Shown here: piece after piece, positions 8,930-16,887 of the stretch
How the letters are laid out: each line of letters starts with the position of its first letter
How positions within the stretch are numbered: position 1 is the first letter of the stretch
Assembly (NCBI RefSeq): GCF_016495725.1
Contig: NZ_CP054705.1
Location: 3,906,001-3,970,000, forward strand
Reading direction: 5' to 3'
DNA from: Salicibibacter cibarius
GTDB taxonomy: Bacteria; Bacillota; Bacilli; Bacillales; Marinococcaceae
Length of the DNA stretch: 64,000 nt
Position numbers and translations under genes: made by a program
The notes under the pieces: model-generated
What the model was told of the DNA's origin: nothing
The model's database searches: none
The model's input: the letters and a program-made list of their open reading frames with translations, nothing else

Positions 8930-9421
8930 TCATTTTACCTCGTCATCCTCATTATATTCATCAAATAGTGCGTCCCATTGCTCATTAAACCTTAATTGCA
9001 AATCTTCGGCTTCGGCCATGTACTCTCCAGCTTGAACTGAGTTATCAATAGAATTGTCAGAATCCTCATCGTTTACCAACTCATAAGTTATTTTCATCGA
9101 CATTTCCAATTTCTCAATAGCTTCTTCTTGTATACCGTGTAGTTCCCGTATTTCTTCATGGTTTGGTTCAATGTCTTCGGCATAATTTGCCATTTCATCA
9201 AGTTGAGGCAATAACTCTTCCTCATAAAAAGCCTCTAGTTCTGGATATCTTACATTTCTTTGTGATTCATCAAGTTGGTCATAGAATTCATCCATCATTG
9301 ATTGAAGCTCTTGCCAATCATTACGATAGTCATGCAATTCATCGTTGATACTTTCTGCACCGGTGCTGTTACATGATGCTAGTATAACCATTGACATCAT
9401 GCTAAGATATTTTTTTATCAT
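8930..9421 (-). CDS. Small helical lipoprotein
   Basis: A 163-residue protein with lipobox V-I-L-A-S-C (Cys about residue 17) and a long, acidic, mostly helical body, ending D-E-D-D-E-V. The layout and the L-P-Q-L-D-E... and Y-A-E-D-I-E-P-N segments resemble the lipoprotein at 57164-57682, so the two may be distant paralogues. It is predicted to sit on the outer face of the membrane. I assign no function. Confidence 0.65.
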   Translation of the reverse strand: MIKKYLSMMSMVILASCNSTGAESINDELHDYRNDWQELQSMMDEFYDQLDESQRNVRYPELEAFYEEELLPQLDEMANYAEDIEPNHEEIRELHGIQEEAIEKLEMSMKITYELVNDEDSDNSIDNSVQAGEYMAEAEDLQLRFNEQWDALFDEYNEDDEVK

Positions 9422-10097
9422 TTTTCTACAAGGAAACTCCTTTCGATTTTTGGATTCGGCGAAAGAGGAATTGGCGCTGACATCGCCGACGCCCTTAGCT
9501 TCCTTTCATTATTTTTCAAGATTGAACAGTAATTCTTACATATAAAAATCGACATATTCAGCTTGTATAAACATCATTTAATCACTTCTTCTTTATATAG
9601 ATTCGCTTTTTCGCCGGAACATGCATAGTAAAGACTTATGCGAAGGTCTATCAATAATAACCTATCTATAGAAACCGAATGCCAATGATTAATATATAAA
9701 ATAGACAGGTCATTTCAGTATCATACGCACCGAAGTGCACTCCACCTATAAGGTTCAGTCAAGGCCTTGACTGAACCTTAGTAGAAAGGAGAAATGCTTG
9801 GGATGGATGCTAAAAATTGTGTTAGGGGGGGATATTTCTCTCACCCTTTTTTATCTTTCATTATTTCAAGAGTTATTTCTAGCTTTTAGTGCTTTTAGTC
9901 ATTTTAGTTGACAGACGGTTATTGAATTTATAACCAACATTAATTTTGGCTAAAATTGTCCATTACAGACATTTAAGCTGGTCAAAAACACTCATTTATT
10001 TCCTTTCATTTATTGAATGGACCCTTCCTCTTTTTTCCTTAGTCCATGCATGCATCATTTGGGCAGTTTCATACGTCGATACTAGTATCCTATTTCA
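9422..10097. other. Intergenic region with a 32-nt perfect palindrome
   Basis: No credible gene is seen in these 676 bases. At 9749-9780 there is a perfect loop-less palindrome whose left half is TAAGGTTCAGTCAAGG. It is not followed by a T-run on either strand, so it is more likely a binding site, a recombination remnant or the junction of two inverted element ends than a terminator. A 28-codon frame starts just after it at 9803 behind AAAGGAGA but has no supporting features. Confidence 0.6.
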
Positions 10098-10598
10098 TCA
10101 TTGAGTTTCTTCCTCAATACCTTCTTCTATCAGAAACTCTTGCAAATAATCCCTACTGATTGAACCAGAATAAATATAATTGTGGATGCTCTGCCAATCA
10201 ACCGATTCATCATAATCTGCGATTTCACCGAGCTTGTTTGATGCATCTTCCATCGCAGGCCGATTATTTACAAAAGCATTTTTAACATTTATCCATTCCT
10301 CCTGTTCTATTGATTCTTCCGGAAACTCAATGTCAGAAACCACTTTAGAAATAGCCTGCCATCTTTCTAACATTTCCTCAGTTTCTTCTGTCGGTATAAG
10401 GATAATATCTTCTAGATGGCCAGAATCCTTATATTGGTCAGCTTCCATCTCCAGATTCAAAAGGTTAGAAGTATACACATATTCATTAAGCACCGCTTGT
10501 GTTTCTGCTTCCTGTTCTTCCTGCTGGTTAATCCAAATAAGAGTGATTGCCCCAATGATAAGAGCACTGATTAATGAAATTAATAGTATTCGTTTCAA
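10098..10598 (-). CDS. Small membrane-anchored protein downstream of the LXG gene
   Basis: A 166-residue protein with one N-terminal membrane segment (about residues 4-24) and an acidic extracytoplasmic domain. Its middle reads E-M-L-E-R-W-Q-A-I, then D-I-E-F-P-E-E-S-I-E-Q-E-E-W, a diverged version of the module ending the LXG protein and the lipoprotein at 6540-7574. LXG loci normally encode the immunity protein here, directly behind the toxin. The position fits immunity, but the shared module suggests instead a binding partner of the same fold. It lies 40 bases downstream of the LXG gene. Confidence 0.65.
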   Translation of the reverse strand: MKRILLISLISALIIGAITLIWINQQEEQEAETQAVLNEYVYTSNLLNLEMEADQYKDSGHLEDIILIPTEETEEMLERWQAISKVVSDIEFPEESIEQEEWINVKNAFVNNRPAMEDASNKLGEIADYDESVDWQSIHNYIYSGSISRDYLQEFLIEEGIEEETQ

Positions 10599-10638
10599 TA
10601 TACATCATCCTCGATTGATTAAGAAATTACACTGAACT

Positions 10639-12414
10639 TTAATGATTTCCCGCAAGTTCCTCCACCGTTTTTCCACCTTCTAATTTATTACTAAAGATAT
10701 AACTGTAAAGATCAGGATCCATACCTCTTATGACTCCTCTATTTTCTGTCAAATGTTCACTAATGCTATACCAATCCTGATCCTCAATTTCGGTGGCAGG
10801 ATATGGTATATCAGGGTTAATATTGTGCACTTCTTCCCACCTACTGAGTGCATCAAATGTTATATCCGTGGGATGTAGTTGAATTTCCAATTGATTTGAG
10901 CCCGGACCCGGAACAAAACGATCTGAAATTTGAATTTCCATATCAAGATCCATAGCTGTCAACTTAGCATTACCTATTTTTAAATCATCTTCCTTTTCAT
11001 TTTTGCCTGATTCATATCTAGCTAGAGCATCTACCACAGACAAACCTGGTGCTCTTTTAGCCAACTGACTAATCAGTAACCCAAATGTTTCTTCACTTAT
11101 AAAATTTTCAGTGTAATTGGCATATTCTTCCTCAAGCTCTTCATTTTCCGAATATTGTAAGCCATTTGCTGCATCTTCACTCATATAATAAGTAACCTCT
11201 GACTCGTTTAATCTACCTGGCAATACTTCCCGCATATTTAAAAACTTTTCTCTGTTCGGATCATCATCGTATTGGGTGAGACTAATAGCAATACCAGTGT
11301 TGAAAGAAATAGCATAAGGCTCATTTGTTTGTTCATACTCCAAGTATTCCACTCGAGCAAACAAAGGGTTGCCTGGTCCGGCGATCTCCTCCCTATCCAA
11401 TTCTTCCTTAACTTCTGATATAGCCGTTTTGTAGTTATTCAGAACGGCTAAATAGGCACTAAGTTTAGCATCATCCTCTGGCTCTCCAACATGTTCTTTC
11501 GGTTTCAAATTCCGACCATGCAAATAGGCTTCAATCATCGCTATTTCATCGTCTAACGTCGCTTCTGAAGCTAGGGTGTCTTGATTCAACTGGTACATTA
11601 AATCATCTTCGTCTCCGTCAATTAATTCAACAATTTCTTCCAATTTTTCTTGATCAACGATTTCGTTCTGAATATAGTGATAGACCAGTTCTTGTTCAGC
11701 GTCGGTTAAGTTATCACCCTCCACTAACCTTTCTAAAATCAACCCTACCACCTCATCATCCATCAGGTTGTTTACTGTTTGACTATCCTGAAAATAAGCC
11801 GAAATATCCTTCAATGTCTCCGGTGATAGTTCCACGTCATCCCCGATCCATCCTTCAACTTTGTTGACGAGGTTGCCAAAGTGGATCAGCAATTGCTTCG
11901 CTTCATTTAAAATGACGTGATTAGCCTCATCCGATTCCAAAAGCGCTTCTTCGGTATCATCGATGTTATCCTTGGCGCCTGTGGCACCCTCAATCAGTGA
12001 GCTGATATCCAATTGTCCCGTACCCACTAAATCACTGACTCTGTTATAAGAGGCGTTAATCGTGTCTGCAGATTCTTGTGTAAATTGGATAACCTGATGA
12101 AGGTCAGCTTTAACATCTTCAAGATACGAGAAACGGACAAGCGCATTATCCGAATCAAAGAGGAAAAGATTATTTCTCACTTGTTCCAGATGGCCTTTAT
12201 AAGTTTCAATAAAGTGATGGGTCATAGTAAGCACTGGCAGATGAAGGGTCGTGAAGTGGTCTTTGATGGCACTACCGCCCTCTCCTTGTAACGATTCTAA
12301 GTTACAAATGGCCTCAACGTTCGATTTAATGGTTTCGATGACATTCTTATGACCGTCTATTTCTTGAACGATAGTTGACATTGTCTCAATTAATTCTTCT
12401 GTGTCAAGAATCAT
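10639..12414 (-). CDS. LXG-domain type VII effector
   Basis: This 591-residue protein has an N-terminal LXG-type helical domain of about 200 residues (D-T-E-E-L-I-E-T-M and later L-E-S-L-Q-G-E-G-G-S-A-I). LXG proteins are T7SSb substrates that usually carry a C-terminal toxin. Here the middle (about 200-430) is acidic and helical and the end (about 500-590) is a module shared with two neighbouring membrane-associated proteins. I see no nuclease, NADase, ADP-ribosyltransferase or lipase motif. It follows genes for two small helical partners by 11 bases, the usual targeting-complex arrangement. Confidence 0.85.
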   Translation of the reverse strand: MILDTEELIETMSTIVQEIDGHKNVIETIKSNVEAICNLESLQGEGGSAIKDHFTTLHLPVLTMTHHFIETYKGHLEQVRNNLFLFDSDNALVRFSYLEDVKADLHQVIQFTQESADTINASYNRVSDLVGTGQLDISSLIEGATGAKDNIDDTEEALLESDEANHVILNEAKQLLIHFGNLVNKVEGWIGDDVELSPETLKDISAYFQDSQTVNNLMDDEVVGLILERLVEGDNLTDAEQELVYHYIQNEIVDQEKLEEIVELIDGDEDDLMYQLNQDTLASEATLDDEIAMIEAYLHGRNLKPKEHVGEPEDDAKLSAYLAVLNNYKTAISEVKEELDREEIAGPGNPLFARVEYLEYEQTNEPYAISFNTGIAISLTQYDDDPNREKFLNMREVLPGRLNESEVTYYMSEDAANGLQYSENEELEEEYANYTENFISEETFGLLISQLAKRAPGLSVVDALARYESGKNEKEDDLKIGNAKLTAMDLDMEIQISDRFVPGPGSNQLEIQLHPTDITFDALSRWEEVHNINPDIPYPATEIEDQDWYSISEHLTENRGVIRGMDPDLYSYIFSNKLEGGKTVEELAGNH

Positions 12415-12425
12415 ACAACCCCTCC

Positions 12426-12695
12426 TTACGATGATTGTTGGGAAAGCTGTTCATCAGTATCTTCCATGTCTTTGATATGGTCTCTACCTTGTTTTTCTAC
12501 TCTTTCCAGTACGTCCACATAAGATTTGAGAAGACCACTGTAGATTTCTTGAATTTCTCTCAAATCATCGATGGTTTTCAGATCAGTGATACCAGCAGGG
12601 ATTTGCTGGCTAACTTCGGAAAAGCTATTTATGGAATCTTGTAATGTAGTAAATGCTTCAGATGCTTCAGCCGTATTAACTTTAATTTCCGGCAT
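12426..12695 (-). CDS. DUF5344 / YwqI-type LXG partner protein
   Basis: An 89-residue all-helical, WXG100-like protein (M-P-E-I-K-V-N-T-A-E-A), similar to B. subtilis YwqI. Such small proteins bind the helical part of an LXG effector and help present it to the secretion ATPase. The gene is 18 bases after the DUF5082 gene and 11 bases before the LXG gene. Confidence 0.8.
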   Translation of the reverse strand: MPEIKVNTAEASEAFTTLQDSINSFSEVSQQIPAGITDLKTIDDLREIQEIYSGLLKSYVDVLERVEKQGRDHIKDMEDTDEQLSQQSS

Positions 12696-12713
12696 TGTTA
12701 TTCCTCCTAAAAG

Positions 12714-13100
12714 TTATTGATCGCGTTTTTCCTCTGAAATGGCTTGATCATTAGTTGAAATCGTATTTTGCATGGAAGTGACTTGCGACTGTAGTTCCTG
12801 TTTCTTGCGTATGATCGCTGAAAGCATATCCTCGATATCGGTCACACCTACATCAAATCTACTTTCAACGTTGTCTCTTAGCCCGGCATGCGTCAGTTTT
12901 CTACCTCCGCGCCAGGCATCATCGCCAAGGTCCTGTTTTCTTAATATTTGCCGATGCTGATTAAAATTAGGTTCTTCTGCGGTAATTTCCTGTTGGGCGA
13001 TTTCCAATCGTTCGATTTGCTCTTGGGCTGTGTTAATATCTGCCCGCAGTTGAACGTTTTGATTCGTTAAATTTTCAATCCGATCATTCGAGATCATCAC
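12714..13100 (-). CDS. DUF5082 / YwqH-type LXG partner protein
   Basis: A 128-residue coiled-coil protein like B. subtilis YwqH. The centre contains W-R-G-G-R, the family's W-x-G-type turn, between two long helices. It is predicted to form the targeting complex with the DUF5344 protein and the LXG protein. Spacing from AAGGAGAGG suggests the ATG at 13097 rather than the GTG at 13100. It follows essA by 35 bases, so the effector cassette is appended to the secretion operon. Confidence 0.8.
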   Translation of the reverse strand: MMISNDRIENLTNQNVQLRADINTAQEQIERLEIAQQEITAEEPNFNQHRQILRKQDLGDDAWRGGRKLTHAGLRDNVESRFDVGVTDIEDMLSAIIRKKQELQSQVTSMQNTISTNDQAISEEKRDQ

Positions 13101-13135
13101 TTTCCTCTCCTTTTAGCTACAACTTCTGGCAATTG

Positions 13136-13609
13136 TTACTCCCCAATCCCCATATTAGGCACAACATACGCAAATAAAGTCCCCACTAATCCAATCACAA
13201 CCGTCCCTAGCAACCAGGGGATCCAGGCAATGCCGTCATCACTTTCTTCTCCGCTGCTTGCGTATTCCACTTCCGGTTCCACGTCTTCGAAGAGCTCGAT
13301 GTCATTGGCGACGGATTCGGCCGTGGTGATTTGGTTGTCCGCATCCGAAAACAGGGCTTGCTCGATGTCGTCATAGTCATCTTCCAATGGCTGGTCAAAT
13401 TCCAGTAAATATTGTTCATCAGGGACATCGATGGCTCCCCGCTCAACATCTTCCGTGTATTCACTCAGTTCCAGCAACACATCCCGTTCCTCGTACTCGC
13501 CGGGTTCTACCCGGTCGCCATCGGAAGGTTCCCCTGAAACGGAAGCCGGGGCGGTGATGGCGATGGCCATCACCCCTCCCACGCCGGCTATGAATGCATT
13601 ACGCTTCAT
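13136..13609 (-). CDS. essA: Type VII secretion protein EssA
   Basis: A 157-residue protein with an N-terminal signal or anchor segment (about residues 6-22), a strongly acidic external domain and a C-terminal membrane segment (about 130-152, W-L-L-G-T-V-V-I-G-L-V-G). That topology and size match EssA (YueC), a small membrane component of T7SSb. The start at 13609 gives M-K-R-N-A-F-I-A-G and overlaps the end of esaA by 11 bases; longer versions would extend into esaA in another frame. Confidence 0.85.
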   Translation of the reverse strand: MKRNAFIAGVGGVMAIAITAPASVSGEPSDGDRVEPGEYEERDVLLELSEYTEDVERGAIDVPDEQYLLEFDQPLEDDYDDIEQALFSDADNQITTAESVANDIELFEDVEPEVEYASSGEESDDGIAWIPWLLGTVVIGLVGTLFAYVVPNMGIGE

Positions 13610-16600
13610 AATAGTCGTCTTCCTTGCTTTTCGCTTTTGCACTGCTGAATGCTTTTTGGATGAACGGGACAGATAAAACGAGCAGGCTGATGACGCCGAG
13701 AATGATCGTACCGGCAATGAATTCTCCTTGATTTCCGTATTGAATGGCCATGTAAAGCTCAGCGACAGGATTGGTCGTGCTGAAGTTCGGCATGGCCATG
13801 TCCAATAGCGGCGTCATGAAGAACACCATAAGACCGATACTGACGATCCATCCAATGAAAGGACCGGCGCTGAAGGCAAAACGAACAATGCCTGCTGTCG
13901 CTATAATCAAAAGGACCGTGAGTGTCGTCCATTGCAAGGCTTGGCCATCCGACATGGAATAAATGTTCAGGCCATAGATGCTGATGATTAAACCGACGAC
14001 GATCGACAGAATCAAAAACAAGGACACGTTAACCATTAATGGCGCGTTAGAATAGTGATGGGTTAAATAACCGATCAGCAGACTCGTCATGAGAATGATA
14101 ATAAGCATCACAATCGGCGGTGTCGTGGACGTGGACGTCGATTCTCCCGATTCGGAAGACGCATCTGCCGTTTGTTCCACATTTTCCTGGCTCACGCCAC
14201 TAACGCCGACGGGATTGGACAAGTGATTATACACATAATCGTTATGGTAGCCATCCGTGGATGCATTGGCCAGAATGGAGTTGACATCTTCATGGACCAA
14301 TTCTGTGTTATCCACATTCTCCGACCAGCGGCCACTCAAGTCATCCGCTTCTTCTTGCACGGACTCTACACTTCCGTACATCTCTTCCGTCGAGGACACG
14401 AGATCATCTTGGCGATCTCCAAGGGATGCCACCTGCCCCCCTAATTGTTGAATCTCTCCAAGGGATGATTGCTGGTTGCTTTGGACGAGCTGGCCATCCA
14501 ACTCCTCCACAGGGCCTTGGTCTGCTTCGAGGGCATTCCAGTCATCTTGCAAGGTCCCTTGTATGGTTTGCCCGCTTTCCAGCACATCATCAAGATCCTC
14601 CATGATCAACTGCTGTTCCTCGGCAATCGCCTCTTCAAGGTCAGCCAAAAGAACATTCGTATCATCGACAAATGCATCTAACGATTCTGTTGCTTCATCG
14701 GCGGTATCCCCAGACTCATCGATGCCATCTTGAACATTGGCCACCGAAGATAGGTTGCCGTCGATGTCATCCAGTTGCCCCTGAACCATTTCCGCTTGGG
14801 CATCCAATTCATCGATCACATCTTTATCTACTTCGGTCATTTGATCAAGCGCCAAATCGAGGGCGACCAATTCCCCGTAGTAATCCATTAATTGGACGGG
14901 GTCCTCGTTTCGAATCGGTTCCTCAAAAACCCCATCATCGGGGAGACGGTCAAGTACCGCTGCCTCTTGTTCCTCAATGTGCCCGATTAACGGTTGGGAA
15001 ACATTTCCCCAAAGCTGTTCAAGTTCCTCAATGTATTCGAGCAATTCCCCGTAGTAGTCAAGAAAAGCCTCGGTCGATTCCTCATTTTCTTCAATGGCGA
15101 ATCCGGCATCTTCTAGTTCATGCTCCAGTTCCTCCAATACTTGATTCGCATTATCCCAAGCTTCCCGAAGCTCTTCATAATCTTCATCCGAGGAAGGGGG
15201 ATCTGCCGGTTCATCTTCATCGTTTCCCTCTTCTCCGTCATCTTCCCCGTTGCCTTCTTCGCCACTGTCTTCTTCCTCGTTGCCTTCCCCTTCGTCTTCC
15301 TCCTCAGTACCTTCTTCTTCGTCATTGCCTTCCTCATCGTCTTCCTCCGGCTCTTCCGGTTCTTCCGGTTCTTCCGGTTCATCCGGCTCTTCAGGCCGAA
15401 GCGCTTCAAGATGCTTTCCCATATCCTCAATATGTTCTTTCGCTTCGTCGAGCACCTCAGCATTGATAGGGTCCAGTTCTTCTTCAGGTTCCTCCGGCCT
15501 TTCCGGTCCTCTGTCCCCGGGGGGATCCGTTAACCCCGAGCGCATATCCTGAACATCGGAATACTGTTCCCAAAACAATGATTCGCTCTCTTCAGCCAAC
15601 TCATCGAGCATCTCGCGCTGCGTGTCCGAGCTTTGACTCATTTGGCTTAATGCATCTTCGGATTCATCAACCGACCCCTGCATCTCACCTTCAAGGCTGC
15701 CTAAATGCTGCGAGTAATCGTCGGCTCCATTCCTCCAGTCTTGTATAAAGGAAAAGACCTCATCACCCTCATTGTCCAGTTCAGGATTATATGGCGACTG
15801 TGTATCCTCAACCGACGACCTTCCACCCTCTATAAGGTCGTTGAAATTCGTCACCGTATTATCGACAATCGATTCATTTTCAGTGCTCGTTTCCACAAGG
15901 GTATCTGCTTGGCCTTCCTGATATTCCCTGTACTCATCCATGCCATCCAAAAGACCTTCAAAAGCCTCCTGAGCACCTTCCAAGTCCGACTGGGAAGCTT
16001 CATACAGGTCATCGGCCTCTGACGTATTCTCAAATAGTTGACTTAATGTATTGCGCTGCTGGTCGATTTCGTCGGCAAGCACTTCGGAGCTTGGCGCATA
16101 GAAGTCGTACATCTCATCAAGAAATTCAATTTCCTTTTCCAGCACTTCCTCAAAGTTTGCCCGTACGCCGTTTATCTCTTCGGTTACATACTGCCAATAC
16201 TGTGTAGAAATTTGGCTGTTCATTTGTTGTTGGGCATTTTCAAGTTCATTTTGCACCCGTTGTTGATTCTCTGCATCCAAATTGCTGTAAATCTCATAGC
16301 TTACGTCTGCCTGATCAGGCACTTCATCCGTAAAAGACATCACATTTTCCGAGAAATTCGTTCCGAAGTACACGACAGCGTCATATTCCTGATCTTCCAG
16401 ACCTGCTTGTGCTGAAGAGCGGCCGGTAACGCTCCATTCATAGTCGGAACCTTCTTGTAACGTAGGCACGATATCCTGGCCGTATAGAAGGGGTTCCTCC
16501 ATTCCTTCCCCATCATATCCACTATCTTCATTGACAACGGCGATCGCGCCCTCCACTTCGCCTTCATCTGCATCTTCATCCGCGGCTGTGTCCGTTTCCC

Positions 16601-16712
16601 TATCCATCATTGGATTCTCGCCAATATATTGAAAGAAAAGAACAGGCACCGCGATGATGATCACAACAAGAATCGCCAATTTTATTATTCGACTCTTTTC
16701 CAACATAAACAC
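13599..16712 (-). CDS. esaA: Type VII secretion protein EsaA (YueB)
   Basis: A 1037-residue membrane protein, close to B. subtilis YueB in length. It has one N-terminal membrane segment (about residues 10-28), a very long extracellular helical domain and five or six C-terminal membrane segments (about 860-1030). EsaA links the essC motor complex to the cell surface; YueB also serves as the SPP1 phage receptor. Residues ~415-505 are an unusual acidic block made of E, D, P, G and N (E-E-P-E-E-P repeats). The ATG at 16706 has better spacing from AAAAGAGG than the GTG at 16712. Its C-terminal 145 codons are duplicated at 8118-8557. Confidence 0.9.
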   Translation of the reverse strand: MFMLEKSRIIKLAILVVIIIAVPVLFFQYIGENPMMDRETDTAADEDADEGEVEGAIAVVNEDSGYDGEGMEEPLLYGQDIVPTLQEGSDYEWSVTGRSSAQAGLEDQEYDAVVYFGTNFSENVMSFTDEVPDQADVSYEIYSNLDAENQQRVQNELENAQQQMNSQISTQYWQYVTEEINGVRANFEEVLEKEIEFLDEMYDFYAPSSEVLADEIDQQRNTLSQLFENTSEADDLYEASQSDLEGAQEAFEGLLDGMDEYREYQEGQADTLVETSTENESIVDNTVTNFNDLIEGGRSSVEDTQSPYNPELDNEGDEVFSFIQDWRNGADDYSQHLGSLEGEMQGSVDESEDALSQMSQSSDTQREMLDELAEESESLFWEQYSDVQDMRSGLTDPPGDRGPERPEEPEEELDPINAEVLDEAKEHIEDMGKHLEALRPEEPDEPEEPEEPEEPEEDDEEGNDEEEGTEEEDEGEGNEEEDSGEEGNGEDDGEEGNDEDEPADPPSSDEDYEELREAWDNANQVLEELEHELEDAGFAIEENEESTEAFLDYYGELLEYIEELEQLWGNVSQPLIGHIEEQEAAVLDRLPDDGVFEEPIRNEDPVQLMDYYGELVALDLALDQMTEVDKDVIDELDAQAEMVQGQLDDIDGNLSSVANVQDGIDESGDTADEATESLDAFVDDTNVLLADLEEAIAEEQQLIMEDLDDVLESGQTIQGTLQDDWNALEADQGPVEELDGQLVQSNQQSSLGEIQQLGGQVASLGDRQDDLVSSTEEMYGSVESVQEEADDLSGRWSENVDNTELVHEDVNSILANASTDGYHNDYVYNHLSNPVGVSGVSQENVEQTADASSESGESTSTSTTPPIVMLIIILMTSLLIGYLTHHYSNAPLMVNVSLFLILSIVVGLIISIYGLNIYSMSDGQALQWTTLTVLLIIATAGIVRFAFSAGPFIGWIVSIGLMVFFMTPLLDMAMPNFSTTNPVAELYMAIQYGNQGEFIAGTIILGVISLLVLSVPFIQKAFSSAKAKSKEDDYYEA

Positions 16713-16739
16713 CTCTTTTCATGCTTCATTAAAGTTCGT

Positions 16740-16881
16740 GTTCAAAAAGGAGAATAAAAAGAGCAGAGAAGTTCCAGGAAGCGTAGCTTCGAGCACCGGA
16801 GCGTACGGTTTTGGTACGTAAGGAGCGAAGAAGCAAGCTGACGCAGAAATTCGACCGCTATTTTTCCCGGACTTTTTGAAC
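16740..16881. mobile_element. MITE-like element with GTTCAAAAAG termini
   Basis: A 142-bp segment begins GTTCAAAAAG and ends with its exact complement CTTTTTGAAC. It contains no gene and fills nearly the whole gap between essC and esaA. Short non-coding elements with such ends occur in alkaliphilic Bacillus genomes, as far as I recall. It splits the secretion operon and could add a hairpin terminator or attenuate esaA expression. Confidence 0.65.
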
Positions 16882-16887
16882 AACCTC

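Noticed and set aside
15120-15550. Plus-strand frames rich in Ser, Phe or Pro opposite the acidic block of esaA
   Set aside because: They are mirror images of GAA/GAG-rich coding sequence and have no start signals.
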